A stretch of DNA of 64,000 bases, from contig NC_064773.1 in NCBI RefSeq assembly GCF_011397635.1, positions 3,152,501-3,216,500 on the forward strand, read 5' to 3'. The DNA comes from Epinephelus fuscoguttatus (lineage: Eukaryota; Chordata; Actinopteri; Perciformes; Serranidae). The stretch's first letter is position 1, and every line of letters starts with the position of its first letter. The notes beneath the pieces were generated by a model. It saw only the letters and a program-made list of their open reading frames with translations. It searched no databases and was not told the origin of the DNA. The position numbers were made by a program, and so were the translations under genes. Of the stretch, positions 24,217 through 37,939 are shown in pieces.

Positions 24217-24695
24217 GTGTTGCACTGGACCGTCCTGGTGAAGAGCGAGCTGAGCCAGAAGGCAAAGCTCTGCATTTACTGGTCCATCTACATCCCAGCC
24301 CTCACCTATGGTCATGAGCTCTGGGTAGTGACCGAAAGACGGAGATTGTGGATATAAGTATCTGACATAAGTTTCCTCTGTAGGGTGTCTGGGCTTTAGA
24401 GAAATGGTGAAGGAGTTTGGAGTAGAGCTGCTCTTTCATGTTAAGAGGGACCAGTTGTGGTTGTTTGGCCTTCTGGGTGTCTCCCATTAGAGGTTTTTCC
24501 AGGCATGTCCAACTGGTAGAAGACCACAGAACAAGCTGGAGGGATCATATATCTCAATTGGTGTGGCAACGCCTCAGCATCCCCCAGGAGGAGCTGGATA
24601 TCATTGCTGGGGAGAGGGATGTCTGGAGTACCTTGAATAGCCTGCTGCCCCCATGACCAGGTCCTAGATAAGTGGAGGAAAATGGATGGAAGGAC
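24217..24695 (+). mobile_element. RTE-like LINE fragment, 3' part
   Basis: Decayed coding sequence reads as ELSQKAKLCIYWSIYIPALT, then YGHELWVVTER, then a C-terminal GERDVWSTLNSLLPP, and ends in the tail gataagtggaggaaaatgg. It has several stops and frame changes. The family is judged from remembered fish copies and is tentative. Confidence 0.7.
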
Positions 24696-24985
24696 GGAGG
24701 TGTTTAAACACTATAACCCTTTACTTCCCTCCTTCCACCAGTTTGTCTTGTCTGTGCAGTAGCTTCCCCCCCTGAATCCTCATATTGTCCTTTTTGTGTT
24801 TTTATCTGCCATGAAGAATCTATAATAAAATTTATTTGGGAAAAAAGATAGAAACATGAAATATAAAAGGTTATACCACTGAATAATTAAACTCCTTTCT
24901 GACATCTGTAAACTACTGCAAACGTTTTTAGGGACGACCCTATTGTTTTTGCTGCGTTTATTATTGACATGGGGACATAGGGCCC

Positions 24986-25435
24986 CATTGGTGCGCAAAA
25001 AACAAAATTTGACCTCCTAAACATGCTCAAAAACTGACCAAAATTGGCACGCTTGTCAGGACTGGCAAGAATTCTGATGAAATGAAAAAAATTAACCCCA
25101 AAAGTGCCAAAAGGAGCTCTCTAGTGCCACCGAAAAACACACAAAAATGGCCACTGCGGCCCGTAGGAATGTCGTAAAAAGATTAAACCAAAACTGGCTT
25201 GTTCGTCTCATCAAGACCTACAAATCATGCACTGACACCCATGACCTGAATCCAACAGGAAGTGAGGTAGTGCCTCTGAAAGTAACATGAGCAAATGTGG
25301 AGAAATTCTCAGCTGTGAACGAGAGTGGAGAGGGGTCTAAAATCATCTAAAACTTTTGTCTGTGTACGTGAGCTGGAGGCCGAAATGGCATGAGGCTGAG
25401 GTCCCGCCCAACGCTGCTTGCAGCTTCAATTACAA
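24986..25435. repeat. Dispersed fish repeat of unknown class
   Basis: This contains phrases typical of a high-copy teleost repeat: ggagctctctagtgccacc and an end reading gctgcttgcagcttcaatta. No ORF, tRNA-like promoter or clear terminal repeat is seen. Confidence 0.45.
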
Positions 25436-26905
25436 ATTACATTTCTCAAAAAACACAAGTGTTGTGTGTTTTTTATTAATACTATATGTTCCAAAAAAAT
25501 TACACAATATGTTCTGAATATAATCTGTGTATATGAAAATAAGCGTGTTTTAGGTCGATGGATGTGAACCAATCGCCGGGACGCACATACTCCAGCACAT
25601 GTTTTATGATTAACATGTGAAATGGTCTCTTCATTATGGATGTGTTGAAGAGAGATAGGTCGAGAATCAGTCTCATTCCGCCTGTTTTCTTCAGCACTAG
25701 GGAGTAACGGAAGTAATAACCCTTGTTCTCCTCGCGTGGGGGAACTTTGGAAATAGCCCCTTTTTCCAGGAGCTCCGACAGATCTGTCATCAGAGCAGCT
25801 ATCTCTGTCCAGGATGACATGACAGTCTCCAACATTCCGTGGAATAGAGGGGGGGCTGGCGAACTGCAGGGTGTAACCCCTCGTAATTAAGCTTTCCGTC
25901 CACTTGTTCATGGAAAGCAGATTTCGCCACACTGAGCAGCGCTCTGAAAGCGGGTGTGCAAATGTCTGTGGAGCCTCTGTGGACATTTCTGACAGCCACC
26001 GTAACGCCGTGTGGAATGACCGCTCGACACAGCCCATGGGAGGGCAGGGATGAAAGGGGGTGGGGGACGTGTGACAGTGTGTGGGTCGACATCCACACAT
26101 TCAGACTCTGAGTCTGTTTCATGCCACGGTGAAAAACTCGGAAAAGGCAGCGTCGATGAACGGCCGGAGCTCCGTGAAAGTGCTTGGGCGCCGGCTCCGG
26201 TGCGTAGATGTCTCCTCCCAGAACGCTGCGAACAGGCGCAGGTGGATCGGCTGGCACAGGAACACTCTTTAAATCAGCCGCCCACGTGATTATGCCTGAA
26301 AGATCCTGGAGGGGCGCCTTGGCAGGAAGATGGCCGGCAGGCTGTGGAGAGGTGGGAGATAGCTGCGTGAGCGGGGCTCTCCTCTCATCCACATCGTCGT
26401 CTAACTCCAGGTCTCCCAGTGGGGAGAGGGGAGAGCCAGGGGGGCGGGGGGCCAGCGATGGAGGCAGCTGAGTCATCGGACCCGTGCCCAGCACTGTGGA
26501 CTGCTCCCGGGCCGGAGCAGTCGAAAATCTCCATTGCCTCTTCAACCGTGAAGCTAGCACGGTCAGCCCAGCTGTCGTCTCCGTCACCATCTGGCTGCAG
26601 CACTGCGAAGGCATCTGCTCACAGACGGACCGCTCTGGCGGGGCGCTGAGACTTGATTGAAGTCATGGTTCTTCCGTACTGCATGCAAACACTGAAGAAA
26701 AATGCAGCAGATCCCTGGTCATGCAGGTATTATATACCCTGTATGCGGACCAGGGAGGGGCAACTGTGCAGGGCACAGTGGCGCGAAAGAGAATCTTCAC
26801 GACTGCGCATGCGAGCGGGGATAAACCAAATAGTGACAGCTCTTAGAGGGCGAAGCCTATACTCATAGAAACTGGGGTTACAGTGCGTAACCAACAATCT
26901 GAGTT
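25436..26905 (-). mobile_element. Fossil DIRS-like retroelement fragment
   Basis: Minus-strand coding remnants include a reverse-transcriptase region of the DIRS type (for example PGDWFTSIDLKHAYFHIH), preceded by an N-terminal, gag-like low-complexity region. The piece is partial, lacks recognisable recombinase and complete termini, and carries several breaks. It looks moderately old and is not a complete element. Confidence 0.7.
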
Positions 26906-27480
26906 ATACGAATTCCTGATATAAATAAAATTCATAAAAATCAACATAAAAATTAATATTTTGTTCCTATGGGTCCATTTTTGAGATTGTGAACTGCTTA
27001 CCTTAAATTTATTAATAATTAATTACAAAATGAAGATGAATATCAATAAAACGATTCATATTCCCCTCAAGTGCACAATGAAAAAACACAAGTGAGAAAA
27101 ATAAGTAAAAACAGAGATGTGTTTTTGTAAAAGAAAACCGCTTGATGTCCGGACAAAACCAACAGATATGTGAGGAACATAAAATGAAGACTATGTGATA
27201 AAATTAATATTTCTTAAAAAAAATAAAATAAATAGGAATCAATATTTTGATAATTAAAGACAAAAACAAAAGAGTTTTCAGGGCTCTGACCATCTCTTTG
27301 GAGCCGATCTGACCACTTATGCTCTGAATATAATGCGTACTGTTTTTTATGTTTCGATTTCTATTTTTCCCACTTAAATTTACTTTTTTTTTTGAAATTT
27401 GATTTTTTTCTGACGTTTTACTTTGTAAATCTCACATACTGCAGGCGGAAGCCGTGTGATCTCTGCGGTGTTTTACGTCG
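26906..27480. other. A/T-rich spacer before the histone cluster
   Basis: There is no gene or recognisable repeat in this stretch. Confidence 0.6.
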
Positions 27481-27519
27481 TCGTTTCTGATTGGACGATC
27501 ACACCGACACTCCAACCCA

Positions 27520-27560
27520 CCAATGAACGACCAGCTGGGAGACACTGGCTGTCATATATA
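27520..27560 (+). promoter_or_regulatory. H2A promoter: CCAAT and TATA boxes
   Basis: CCAAT lies at 27520-27524 and TATATA at 27555-27560, about 60 bases before the H2A start codon. This is a compact, typical replication-dependent histone promoter. Confidence 0.8.
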
Positions 27561-27613
27561 GACGAATTAGCCATATTAATGATCATTCTGACAATAGAAC
27601 CTAATCTCTTTGA

Positions 27614-28003
<390 letters not shown>

Positions 28004-28031
28004 AGCCCCGCGCTGATTCAGTCACTCCAAC

Positions 28032-28047
28032 GGCTCTTTTAAGAGCC
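28032..28047 (+). terminator. Histone 3' stem-loop, H2A copy 1
   Basis: GGCTCTTTTAAGAGCC forms a six-pair stem with a four-base loop and binds SLBP for U7-dependent 3' end formation. The purine-rich ctgaaaggg about 16 bases on is the likely histone downstream element. Confidence 0.95.
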
Positions 28048-29954
<1,907 letters not shown>

Positions 29955-29988
29955 ATCACCGCCTCAGCTCAGCTCACCTCAACACAAC

Positions 29989-30004
29989 GGCTCTTTTAAG
30001 AGCC
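29989..30004 (+). terminator. Histone 3' stem-loop, H4 copy 1
   Basis: GGCTCTTTTAAGAGCC follows 34 bases after the stop. The downstream ccaaagagctcg contains AAAGAGCT, which complements the AGCUCUUU of U7 snRNA. Confidence 0.95.
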
Positions 30005-31470
30005 ACACACAGCAACCAAAGAGCTCGTTTCTATCAATGTAAAATTATTTGTATCACTTTCAATAGAAATAAAGGACACGTGCCCACCATGCACCATTTA
30101 TGTGAAACACATACGGCTGCGAAACAGCCAAACAAAAGAGACTCTTCAGGCTGAGGCCAAAAAATTTATTGTACTCTAAAGAAATCTACATATAAAATGT
30201 ACATCAGCATGAATTGTGTGACTAAAAAAAGCCCTATTATTATTATTATTATTATTAAACAAAACTACAGTGGTGGAAGTAGTTACCTACCCAGATGTTT
30301 TATACATTACCTAAAGGACCAAAAAATGAAAAGCCTAGTCATTATACAGAATGGCCAATTTAAATTCCAATTAAAAATCATCATTCAAAATACTTGAATA
30401 TATTTTTTATTTATTTATATACATCTGGGTAGTTTAATAATACATAATCATTCATTAGAAGATTTATATGTTGTATTAGTTAGACAATGGCTCTTTGAAG
30501 GGGCACACACATTATCACATCAACATCATAATATTTCTGTGGAGAGTAGAACAGGGTGAAAATAAGTTATTGCTGTAATATGTAAACAAACGTGTAATTG
30601 AAATGTTCACTCCCAAAACGTTTTATTCATTACCGAAATGCCAACCAAATTACCGGACTGAAGTGCACATATTTCATACAATGATAGGTGTAATTATATC
30701 GTTTGTATAATATCACATGGAATAAATGCACTGACACCTACAATAATACCGATCTGTCGTAAGTGATGTCCACATCAAACCATCAGAGATGTTTCTGGAG
30801 AAATGTCGCTCACAGAGTTGAGACATAACTTTTTTAAGATGCCACAAAGCCAAAAAAGAAGACGATAAAGAAAATCTTTCACTCACTCACTTATCCCATT
30901 TTCAAAGATCAAAACATTTATTATATAAATCTTCATCTGCAAAATCACAACTAATGTAATGTCATAAAAAAGTATAAAGTACTGGAAAATGTTTCCAAAG
31001 TGGGTATAAGAACCTCTGATCTTACTGAGGTACATTAAAGTAAATGTAGCCTTGACAGTTTGACGACTCTCAATGTCACTTCATTATGTGACTCAGTTAT
31101 AATATGATTACATGAGACATTATGAATGGATAACTGTAATATAGTGCAAAATATTCATTTTAAACTAAGTTTACTAGTAAACTAACTTACTAACTTTAAA
31201 CTAATTTAACACAAGAAAGACTAAACAGTACGATGTGGTACATAAATAAAATTTGCAATAATCATAAATTTGTTAAAATATGTTTTTTCCTGATTAATTC
31301 AAATCAGATATTGTAGACAAAGTAAAAGCCAATAATAGTATGTATTAACATGAGATTCACAATTGTATTTGTTTAGATTACACGATGAGAAACCCTTTAT
31401 AGAAAAATAATATTGATCTGTCAGTGATATTAAACATGTGTCATGAGCAGGAAGGAGCTCTTGAGGTGAG
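30005..31470. other. A/T-rich spacer between H4 and H3
   Basis: No gene is seen. A short (ATT)n run lies at about 30236-30257. Confidence 0.6.
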
Positions 31471-31478
31471 AGTGAGGT

Positions 31479-31494
31479 GGCTCTTAAAAGAGCC
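31479..31494 (-). terminator. Histone 3' stem-loop, H3 copy 1
   Basis: Read on the minus strand it is GGCTCTTTTAAGAGCC. The following caagagctcc is a good U7-type downstream element. Confidence 0.95.
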
Positions 31495-31518
31495 GTTGTT
31501 GTGTGTAGTCGGGTGAGT

Positions 31519-32066
<548 letters not shown>

Positions 32067-32179
32067 GACAAAAGGAAATTTGAAAATTCAAACTGACCCG
32101 CTCAAACACATAACCGATTGTTTGAATAATTTGAGCACTATGAGCTATTGACAATAAGAAATTTCATAAAGAATAGTGA

Positions 32180-32184
<5 letters not shown>

Positions 32185-32228
<44 letters not shown>
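32185..32228. repeat. (AT)n microsatellite
   Basis: About 22 AT units. Confidence 0.95.
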
Positions 32229-32232
<4 letters not shown>

Positions 32233-32254
32233 ACACTTTAACAACGTTCTGGGA

Positions 32255-32310
32255 TTAACTATGAGCTATGGACCTCTCAAGGAGATAAAGTATGAATTGA
32301 ATTGAATAAC
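32255..32310 (+). mobile_element. LINE 3' tail fragment
   Basis: The phrase gctatggacctctcaaggag followed by ataaagtatgaattgaattg matches, in opposite orientation, the 3' end of the LINE at 34008-35165. Confidence 0.7.
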
Positions 32311-32920
32311 TACAGTGAAATCACTTCAGTTTGGGCATAAATACAATACAATATGTGTTTGGATAAATACTTCAAAATACCTACAGTCCAGTATGCAGAT
32401 TTCTACAATATGATTTATATAATTTATAAACCTCAGTGATTATGTGCTAAGAAACATGTGAACAGGTGTATGGAATAGTAACAGAATTAGTGAATTAAAA
32501 GTACAATGTGCATGTTGTACTATTCATGATGTGAGAGTAAATTAAATATATAGAATGTGAGGAAGCTGTAATAGAATCATAGGGGTTAGTCAGTCAGAGA
32601 GAATTTAACAGAACATGACAGTAAACTACCACAGAAGCTGGAGTCCAGTAATACTGCTGTGCACTGTGTTCATTCACCTAACATACAATTAATCTAAAAT
32701 GAATTCAGTGATATATTAATTCAGTATTCATATTTAAGTCAATTAATCTAATCTAAAAAAAAAAAGAAGTGTAAAACAAGCATGCACACTCACAAAACCC
32801 AGCTGCCCCATTCCTCTAATTCTCTACTCTATTTTTGGGAAATATTGCTCATCCACCTTATCACAGCTAGTTGTAGTTTTATTTGATGTGACTGTATTTA
32901 CAAATAAAAAAAAAAAAAAA

Positions 32921-32986
<66 letters not shown>

Positions 32987-33160
32987 GTAACTTATACTGA
33001 CACTGTATTGTACAGCTACACATTTACACATTTGATTCCGTTTGTTCCAAAAATTCTCATAATCTGCTGTAACTATTTAGATACTCATTACATGCACTCA
33101 CAGTACCTGGTACAGGCTTTGGCAGCACAAGCAACAGTGGATTAATAATTTGAAGTAGTA
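32311..33160. other. H3-H2B spacer
   Basis: No gene is seen. A compound A-rich/(AT)n/(CATA)n/(CA)n microsatellite lies at about 32904-32986. Confidence 0.6.
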
Positions 33161-33194
33161 ATCAGACAACTTTACTCTTAAAGATATAGTGGGT

Positions 33195-33210
33195 GGCTCT
33201 TAAAAGAGCC
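33195..33210 (-). terminator. Histone 3' stem-loop, H2B copy 1
   Basis: GGCTCTTTTAAGAGCC on the minus strand. The region is followed by ctttaagagtaaag, a plausible downstream element. Confidence 0.95.
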
Positions 33211-33241
33211 GTTGGTTGAATAGTGGAGGCAGCAGCAGTGT

Positions 33242-33619
33242 TTACTTGGAGCTGGTGTACTTGGTGACGGCCTTGGTGCCCTCAGACACGGCGTGCTTGG
33301 CCAGCTCCCCGGGCAGCAGCAGGCGGACGGCGGTCTGGATCTCCCTGGAAGTGATGGTGGAGCGCTTGTTGTAGTGAGCCAGACGGGAGGCCTCACCGGC
33401 GATGCGCTCAAAGATGTCGCTGACGAAGGAGTTCATGATGCCCATGGCCTTGGAGGAGATGCCGGTGTCGGGGTGGACCTGCTTCAACACCTTGTACACG
33501 TAGATGGCGTAGCTCTCCTTCCTGGGTCTTCTCCTCTTCCTGTCCTTCTTGCCGGTCGACTTGCTCGCCGCTTTCTTGGCGCCCTTCCTGGCTACCTTTG
33601 GTGCAGGTGGATCAGGCAT
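33242..33619 (-). CDS. Histone H2B (copy 1), divergent N-tail
   Basis: 125 residues. The core from [19 protein letters not shown] to AVTKYTSSK is canonical, including the C-terminal Lys-120 region. The first 36 residues ([20 protein letters not shown] then [14 protein letters not shown]) differ from ordinary vertebrate H2B tails (MPEPAKSAPKKGSKK). I start at the Met before PDPPAPK; an in-frame Met seven codons upstream would add MNTTITT, which is untypical. It has an octamer, TATA and CCAAT promoter. Confidence 0.95.
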   Translation of the reverse strand: MPDPPAPKVARKGAKKAASKSTGKKDRKRRRPRKESYAIYVYKVLKQVHPDTGISSKAMGIMNSFVSDIFERIAGEASRLAHYNKRSTITSREIQTAVRLLLPGELAKHAVSEGTKAVTKYTSSK

Positions 33620-33674
33620 CGTCGTGATTGTCGTGTTCACCGAAGTGTGTATGAAACTCTGGCGACACTGTCTG

Positions 33675-33728
33675 TATTTATATCAACTGAATGCAAATTT
33701 TGCTGTTCCGTCCCCACTCTGCCATTGG
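33675..33728 (-). promoter_or_regulatory. H2B copy 1 promoter: TATA, octamer, CCAAT
   Basis: On the minus strand TATAAATA lies at 33675-33682, the Oct1 octamer ATTTGCAT at 33691-33698, and CCAAT at 33724-33728. The octamer is the hallmark of H2B promoters. The block tccccactctgccattgg is shared with H2B copy 2. Confidence 0.85.
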
Positions 33729-34007
33729 TTAGTTCTGATCGCGTTATAGAGTTACTATGCGGAAGTGTTACTTTCGCTTTCGGCACGTGGCCTTTCGACA
33801 TCGTGTATTGTTATAAAACGTGCTTTAATTAAAATAAGATGATGAAACAAAACTTCATTGAACATGAAAAGGGAAATTCAGTTGTTGTAGCAACACAAGG
33901 ATAGAAATGTCATTCAGTAATAATCATAACTAAAATCATAACATAAAATAGAAACTGCACAACACAGTACAACATCATATGATTATACTTATGGTTATTC
34001 AATTCAA

Positions 34008-35165
34008 TTCATACTTTATTAAAGACACATCTCAAGGAGAGGTCCATAGCACAGAGCAAGACAACAACATACAAAAAAAGACAACAACAATACACAATAA
34101 AACAGTGATGTACAGAAAATAAAATATGAGAGTCACACACAAGTGTACAGACAAGATCGCCAGTGACTCCACATCTTAGACGTGAACCTGACTGAGCTGA
34201 GTGCAGGGTCAGTTAGGCATGAAATAATACAATTTAATGAGTTCGATATTCTACATATGAGTCTATACATCAGATTCCGTATCACTGCAGCACAGGTAGG
34301 GACCCCAACACTAGCAAACATATGACTTGCACTGCAGCTTCTTGGAGCCTTAAGCAGCAACCTCATACAATCATTGTAAGCCACAGTGAGTCTCTGCATG
34401 CTGCACAGGTGGGCAGTATAAAAAGAAGTACAGAATGACTTAAATAGACAAATCTTTATATCCACTGAGCACATGCTGAATGTGCTCAGTGGATGCTGAG
34501 CACAGCATGTTTGCTTGAGCCTACATTTTTCGACATTGTCTATGAATATCCTTGTCATCAGAGAGATCATCGCCCTTCTTCCCTACTACGGACAATCATC
34601 ACATTGCTTTTCTTTGCATTATACTTAATGCCACATTCAGTACCATACTGCAGGTGCTGGAGACCAGCACTATATGGACAAAAGATAACAAGATCATCAG
34701 CATACATTAAGTGACTGATGAGAGTATCTCCTACCATGCATCCTGTGCCACACTTGTTTAACTGGACAGAAAGGTCCTCCATATAGATGTTAAACAGGAC
34801 TGGGGATAAAATCCCCCCCTGCCGAACACCATCGGTTACATGGAATGGGGCAGATAGAGCTTCCCCACTTTACTCTCATAGTCTGTTTCACATACCAGTA
34901 CACCAGGATTCTAACTAGGTATCCAGGAGCACCTCTCTGACACAGTTTATTAAATAACTTTTCATGGTTTATGTGATCAAATGCTTTTGATGCATCAATG
35001 AAACATATAAAAATAGTGGTGTTTTGTCTCTTATATTTATCTAAAATTTCCTTTAGAGTAAATATACACATATCTGTGCCGTGGTTTTGTTTAAACCCAA
35101 ATGGGTTATCAGATGTAAGAATATAGTGTTCCAGTCTACTCAGTAGAATTTGCTCCAACACTTTA
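34008..35165 (-). mobile_element. LINE, 5'-truncated, with RT motifs
   Basis: Minus-strand pieces include FGFKQNHGTDMC, FICFIDASKAFDHINHEKLF, the catalytic HLMYADDLVIF, and a C-terminal AYNDCMRLLLKAPRSCSAS. The 3' end is ggacctctccttgag then gaattgaattgaa at 34008-34055. The RT core has lost internal sequence and shifts frame, so it is dead. The family is not settled. Confidence 0.8.
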
Positions 35166-35825
35166 GAGTACTACTGTTACTGCGTGTAATGTTGCTGTTC
35201 CTATCTGTTAATATGGAAATATATAATTAGTGTATGTTTTAATCAGTACAACATACTTATTTCAAAATCATGATTTCAGTCTGACATGATCAGTATAGTC
35301 AAGTGCCACATATCTTTTTTAACATAAAACATTAACCGGTTAAATATATTTAAATATAAGTCAATGTGTTTTAGACTGTGTATACTGTAGAGTAGTCTGC
35401 GAAGAGTATTATATTTATCTGCTTGGTGCGTTAAAAAAAACAAAACAAATGATTGCACTTGTGAGTTAATTATTGACGTACTTGGCAAGGACAGACGCTT
35501 ACATATTGGACATTAATAACCTGTCTTATATCATTAAAAAATACATCATATTAACAGAAATTTTATTTTTCACAGCAACACGTGTTTTAGCCACTAGTTT
35601 GTGTCTCAAACGTGCATAAAGCTTATGATTACTGATTTACTCAGACGTGATGACTAGCAGGTCGTTAAAATGTAAACAGTGTGGGTGAAAGTAATCTCTA
35701 CCCATGGGCATAAACCTATTGTATAATAAATCGATGTGGTCTACGAAGGAGCACATTTTTACAAACAGCAGCTTCCAACGATTGATACTGTGAGTACAAT
35801 GCAGGTGACGAGCTCTTTGGTTGCT
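35166..35825. other. Spacer before H4 copy 2
   Basis: A/T-rich; no gene or clear repeat is seen. Confidence 0.6.
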
Positions 35826-35831
35826 GTGTGT

Positions 35832-35847
35832 GGCTCTTAAAAGAGCC
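35832..35847 (-). terminator. Histone 3' stem-loop, H4 copy 2
   Basis: GGCTCTTTTAAGAGCC on the minus strand, followed by the AAAGAGCT downstream element, as in the other H4 copies. Confidence 0.95.
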
Positions 35848-35886
35848 GTTGTGTTGAGGTGAGCTGAGCTGAGGTGAGGCGGTGAT

Positions 35887-36228
<342 letters not shown>

Positions 36229-36259
36229 TTAAACTGATTAGGGTTGTTCAGAACATCAC

Positions 36260-36295
36260 TATATAAATGCACTCTGCGGACGTAGTTGAAGACAG
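36260..36295 (-). promoter_or_regulatory. H4 copy 2 promoter: TATA plus H4 block
   Basis: TTTATATA (minus strand) lies at 36260-36267. The shared block with GTCCG lies at 36274-36293. Confidence 0.8.
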
Positions 36296-36667
36296 TCCAG
36301 CCACACGAGTTTCCTTTTCCTCTTTTTTTCTTAGGGTAGAGACGGCTGTATTTCCTTCAAAACAAAAGTGAGAACATCGACACTGAGTCCTTTGATGTGC
36401 AATAGCGTCATTGTCTAATTTTCATCTTCATATTGAACATGAGGTCGTACACTGTGATAACTAAATTAGATGAAACACAAAATCACCGAAAATACGGGTA
36501 TTTTAATTTTTGTTTACTGCCCACTGTTTTGAGCTGTGGAGTCATTAATTACAGGGTTTACAGTTAATCTAGCTTGCAGATATCCATGTTAACTGAGGTT
36601 AAAAGGGGATAATCCTGTCTTGTAACACAGGAGGGGTACTGGTCAACAGTAAGGTTACAGTAAAATA

Positions 36668-37021
36668 CAACATGCTAACGTTATTAGCACAAGCCTATGG
36701 TATTATATATTGTATAGATTAGCCTAGTGGGTAGTGGACTTCTCTGCTCATATGAAGCCAGGATAAATCACACACACATGCCTAATAATGCTATTTTTGT
36801 GGAGGCTTTATTGTCATCACAATTTATTTTTTCTTATCTGTAAAATTAAAGTAAATAAAAGCTTTGTTTCCACTGAGGGAGTCAGTATACAGAGACAGAC
36901 AGGAGGTCTGCGTCGCCATAAAGCGTAGTCACAATTCTGGAGAGGTGCACGCCAGGCTATGTTGACGTGGAGCCTACGCCGTAGCTACAGCGCTGATTCA
37001 ATGCATAAGTATAAATTCCCT
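36668..37021. mobile_element. Non-autonomous DNA element, family A copy 2 (reversed, truncated)
   Basis: This carries the reverse complement of the family signature (caacatgctaacgttattag, gcacaagcctatgg) and ends gcataagtataaattccc, matching the family terminus. Confidence 0.7.
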
Positions 37022-37369
37022 GTTATAATTGATTTTTTTGTTTCTTCCTTGGTGATGGTGATTTTGGGGGGTTATTTCTAGTTAAACAAAAATGATCTTA
37101 CTCTTTAACATAAAGATCTGTCTCTGTAGGGATCTTTGCTGTCAGACACTTACAGACAAAACAACACACCTTTCTCTTTACATTTAACAGTGCTGCAGTT
37201 CTTTTAACCTGTTGTGTCTAACTTGATGTTATAAATTATCTTAGTGTAGTTATTATAAAGCACTGTGTGCTGCATTTCTTCCAATACTATATAGCTTGAT
37301 GTTTGTTTTATATAATTACGAGACACTGAAAATCTTTCAGGACTTGGCTCAATAAAAAGATAAGTGGGT

Positions 37370-37385
37370 GGCTCTTAAAAGAGCC
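37370..37385 (-). terminator. Histone 3' stem-loop, H2A copy 2
   Basis: GGCTCTTTTAAGAGCC on the minus strand; ctgaaagattt further on may be the downstream element. Confidence 0.95.
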
Positions 37386-37414
37386 GTTGGGAGTGATTAA
37401 ATCAGCGCGGGGCT

Positions 37415-37861
<447 letters not shown>

Positions 37862-37882
37862 TCATTCGAGAGTTGGCACCGG

Positions 37883-37933
37883 TTTATATAGCAACTATCT
37901 AGTCTCTCATTGGTCCGCATATGATCATCCAAT
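37883..37933 (-). promoter_or_regulatory. H2A copy 2 promoter: TATA and CCAAT boxes
   Basis: TATATAAA (minus strand) at 37883-37890 and CCAAT at 37909-37913. Another CCAAT, in plus orientation, lies at 37929-37933. Confidence 0.8.
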
Positions 37934-37939
37934 CAGAAA

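Noticed and set aside
25436-26905. A host gene encoding a reverse-transcriptase-like protein
   Set aside because: Motifs and surrounding sequence fit a broken DIRS-like retroelement; it is treated as a fossil.
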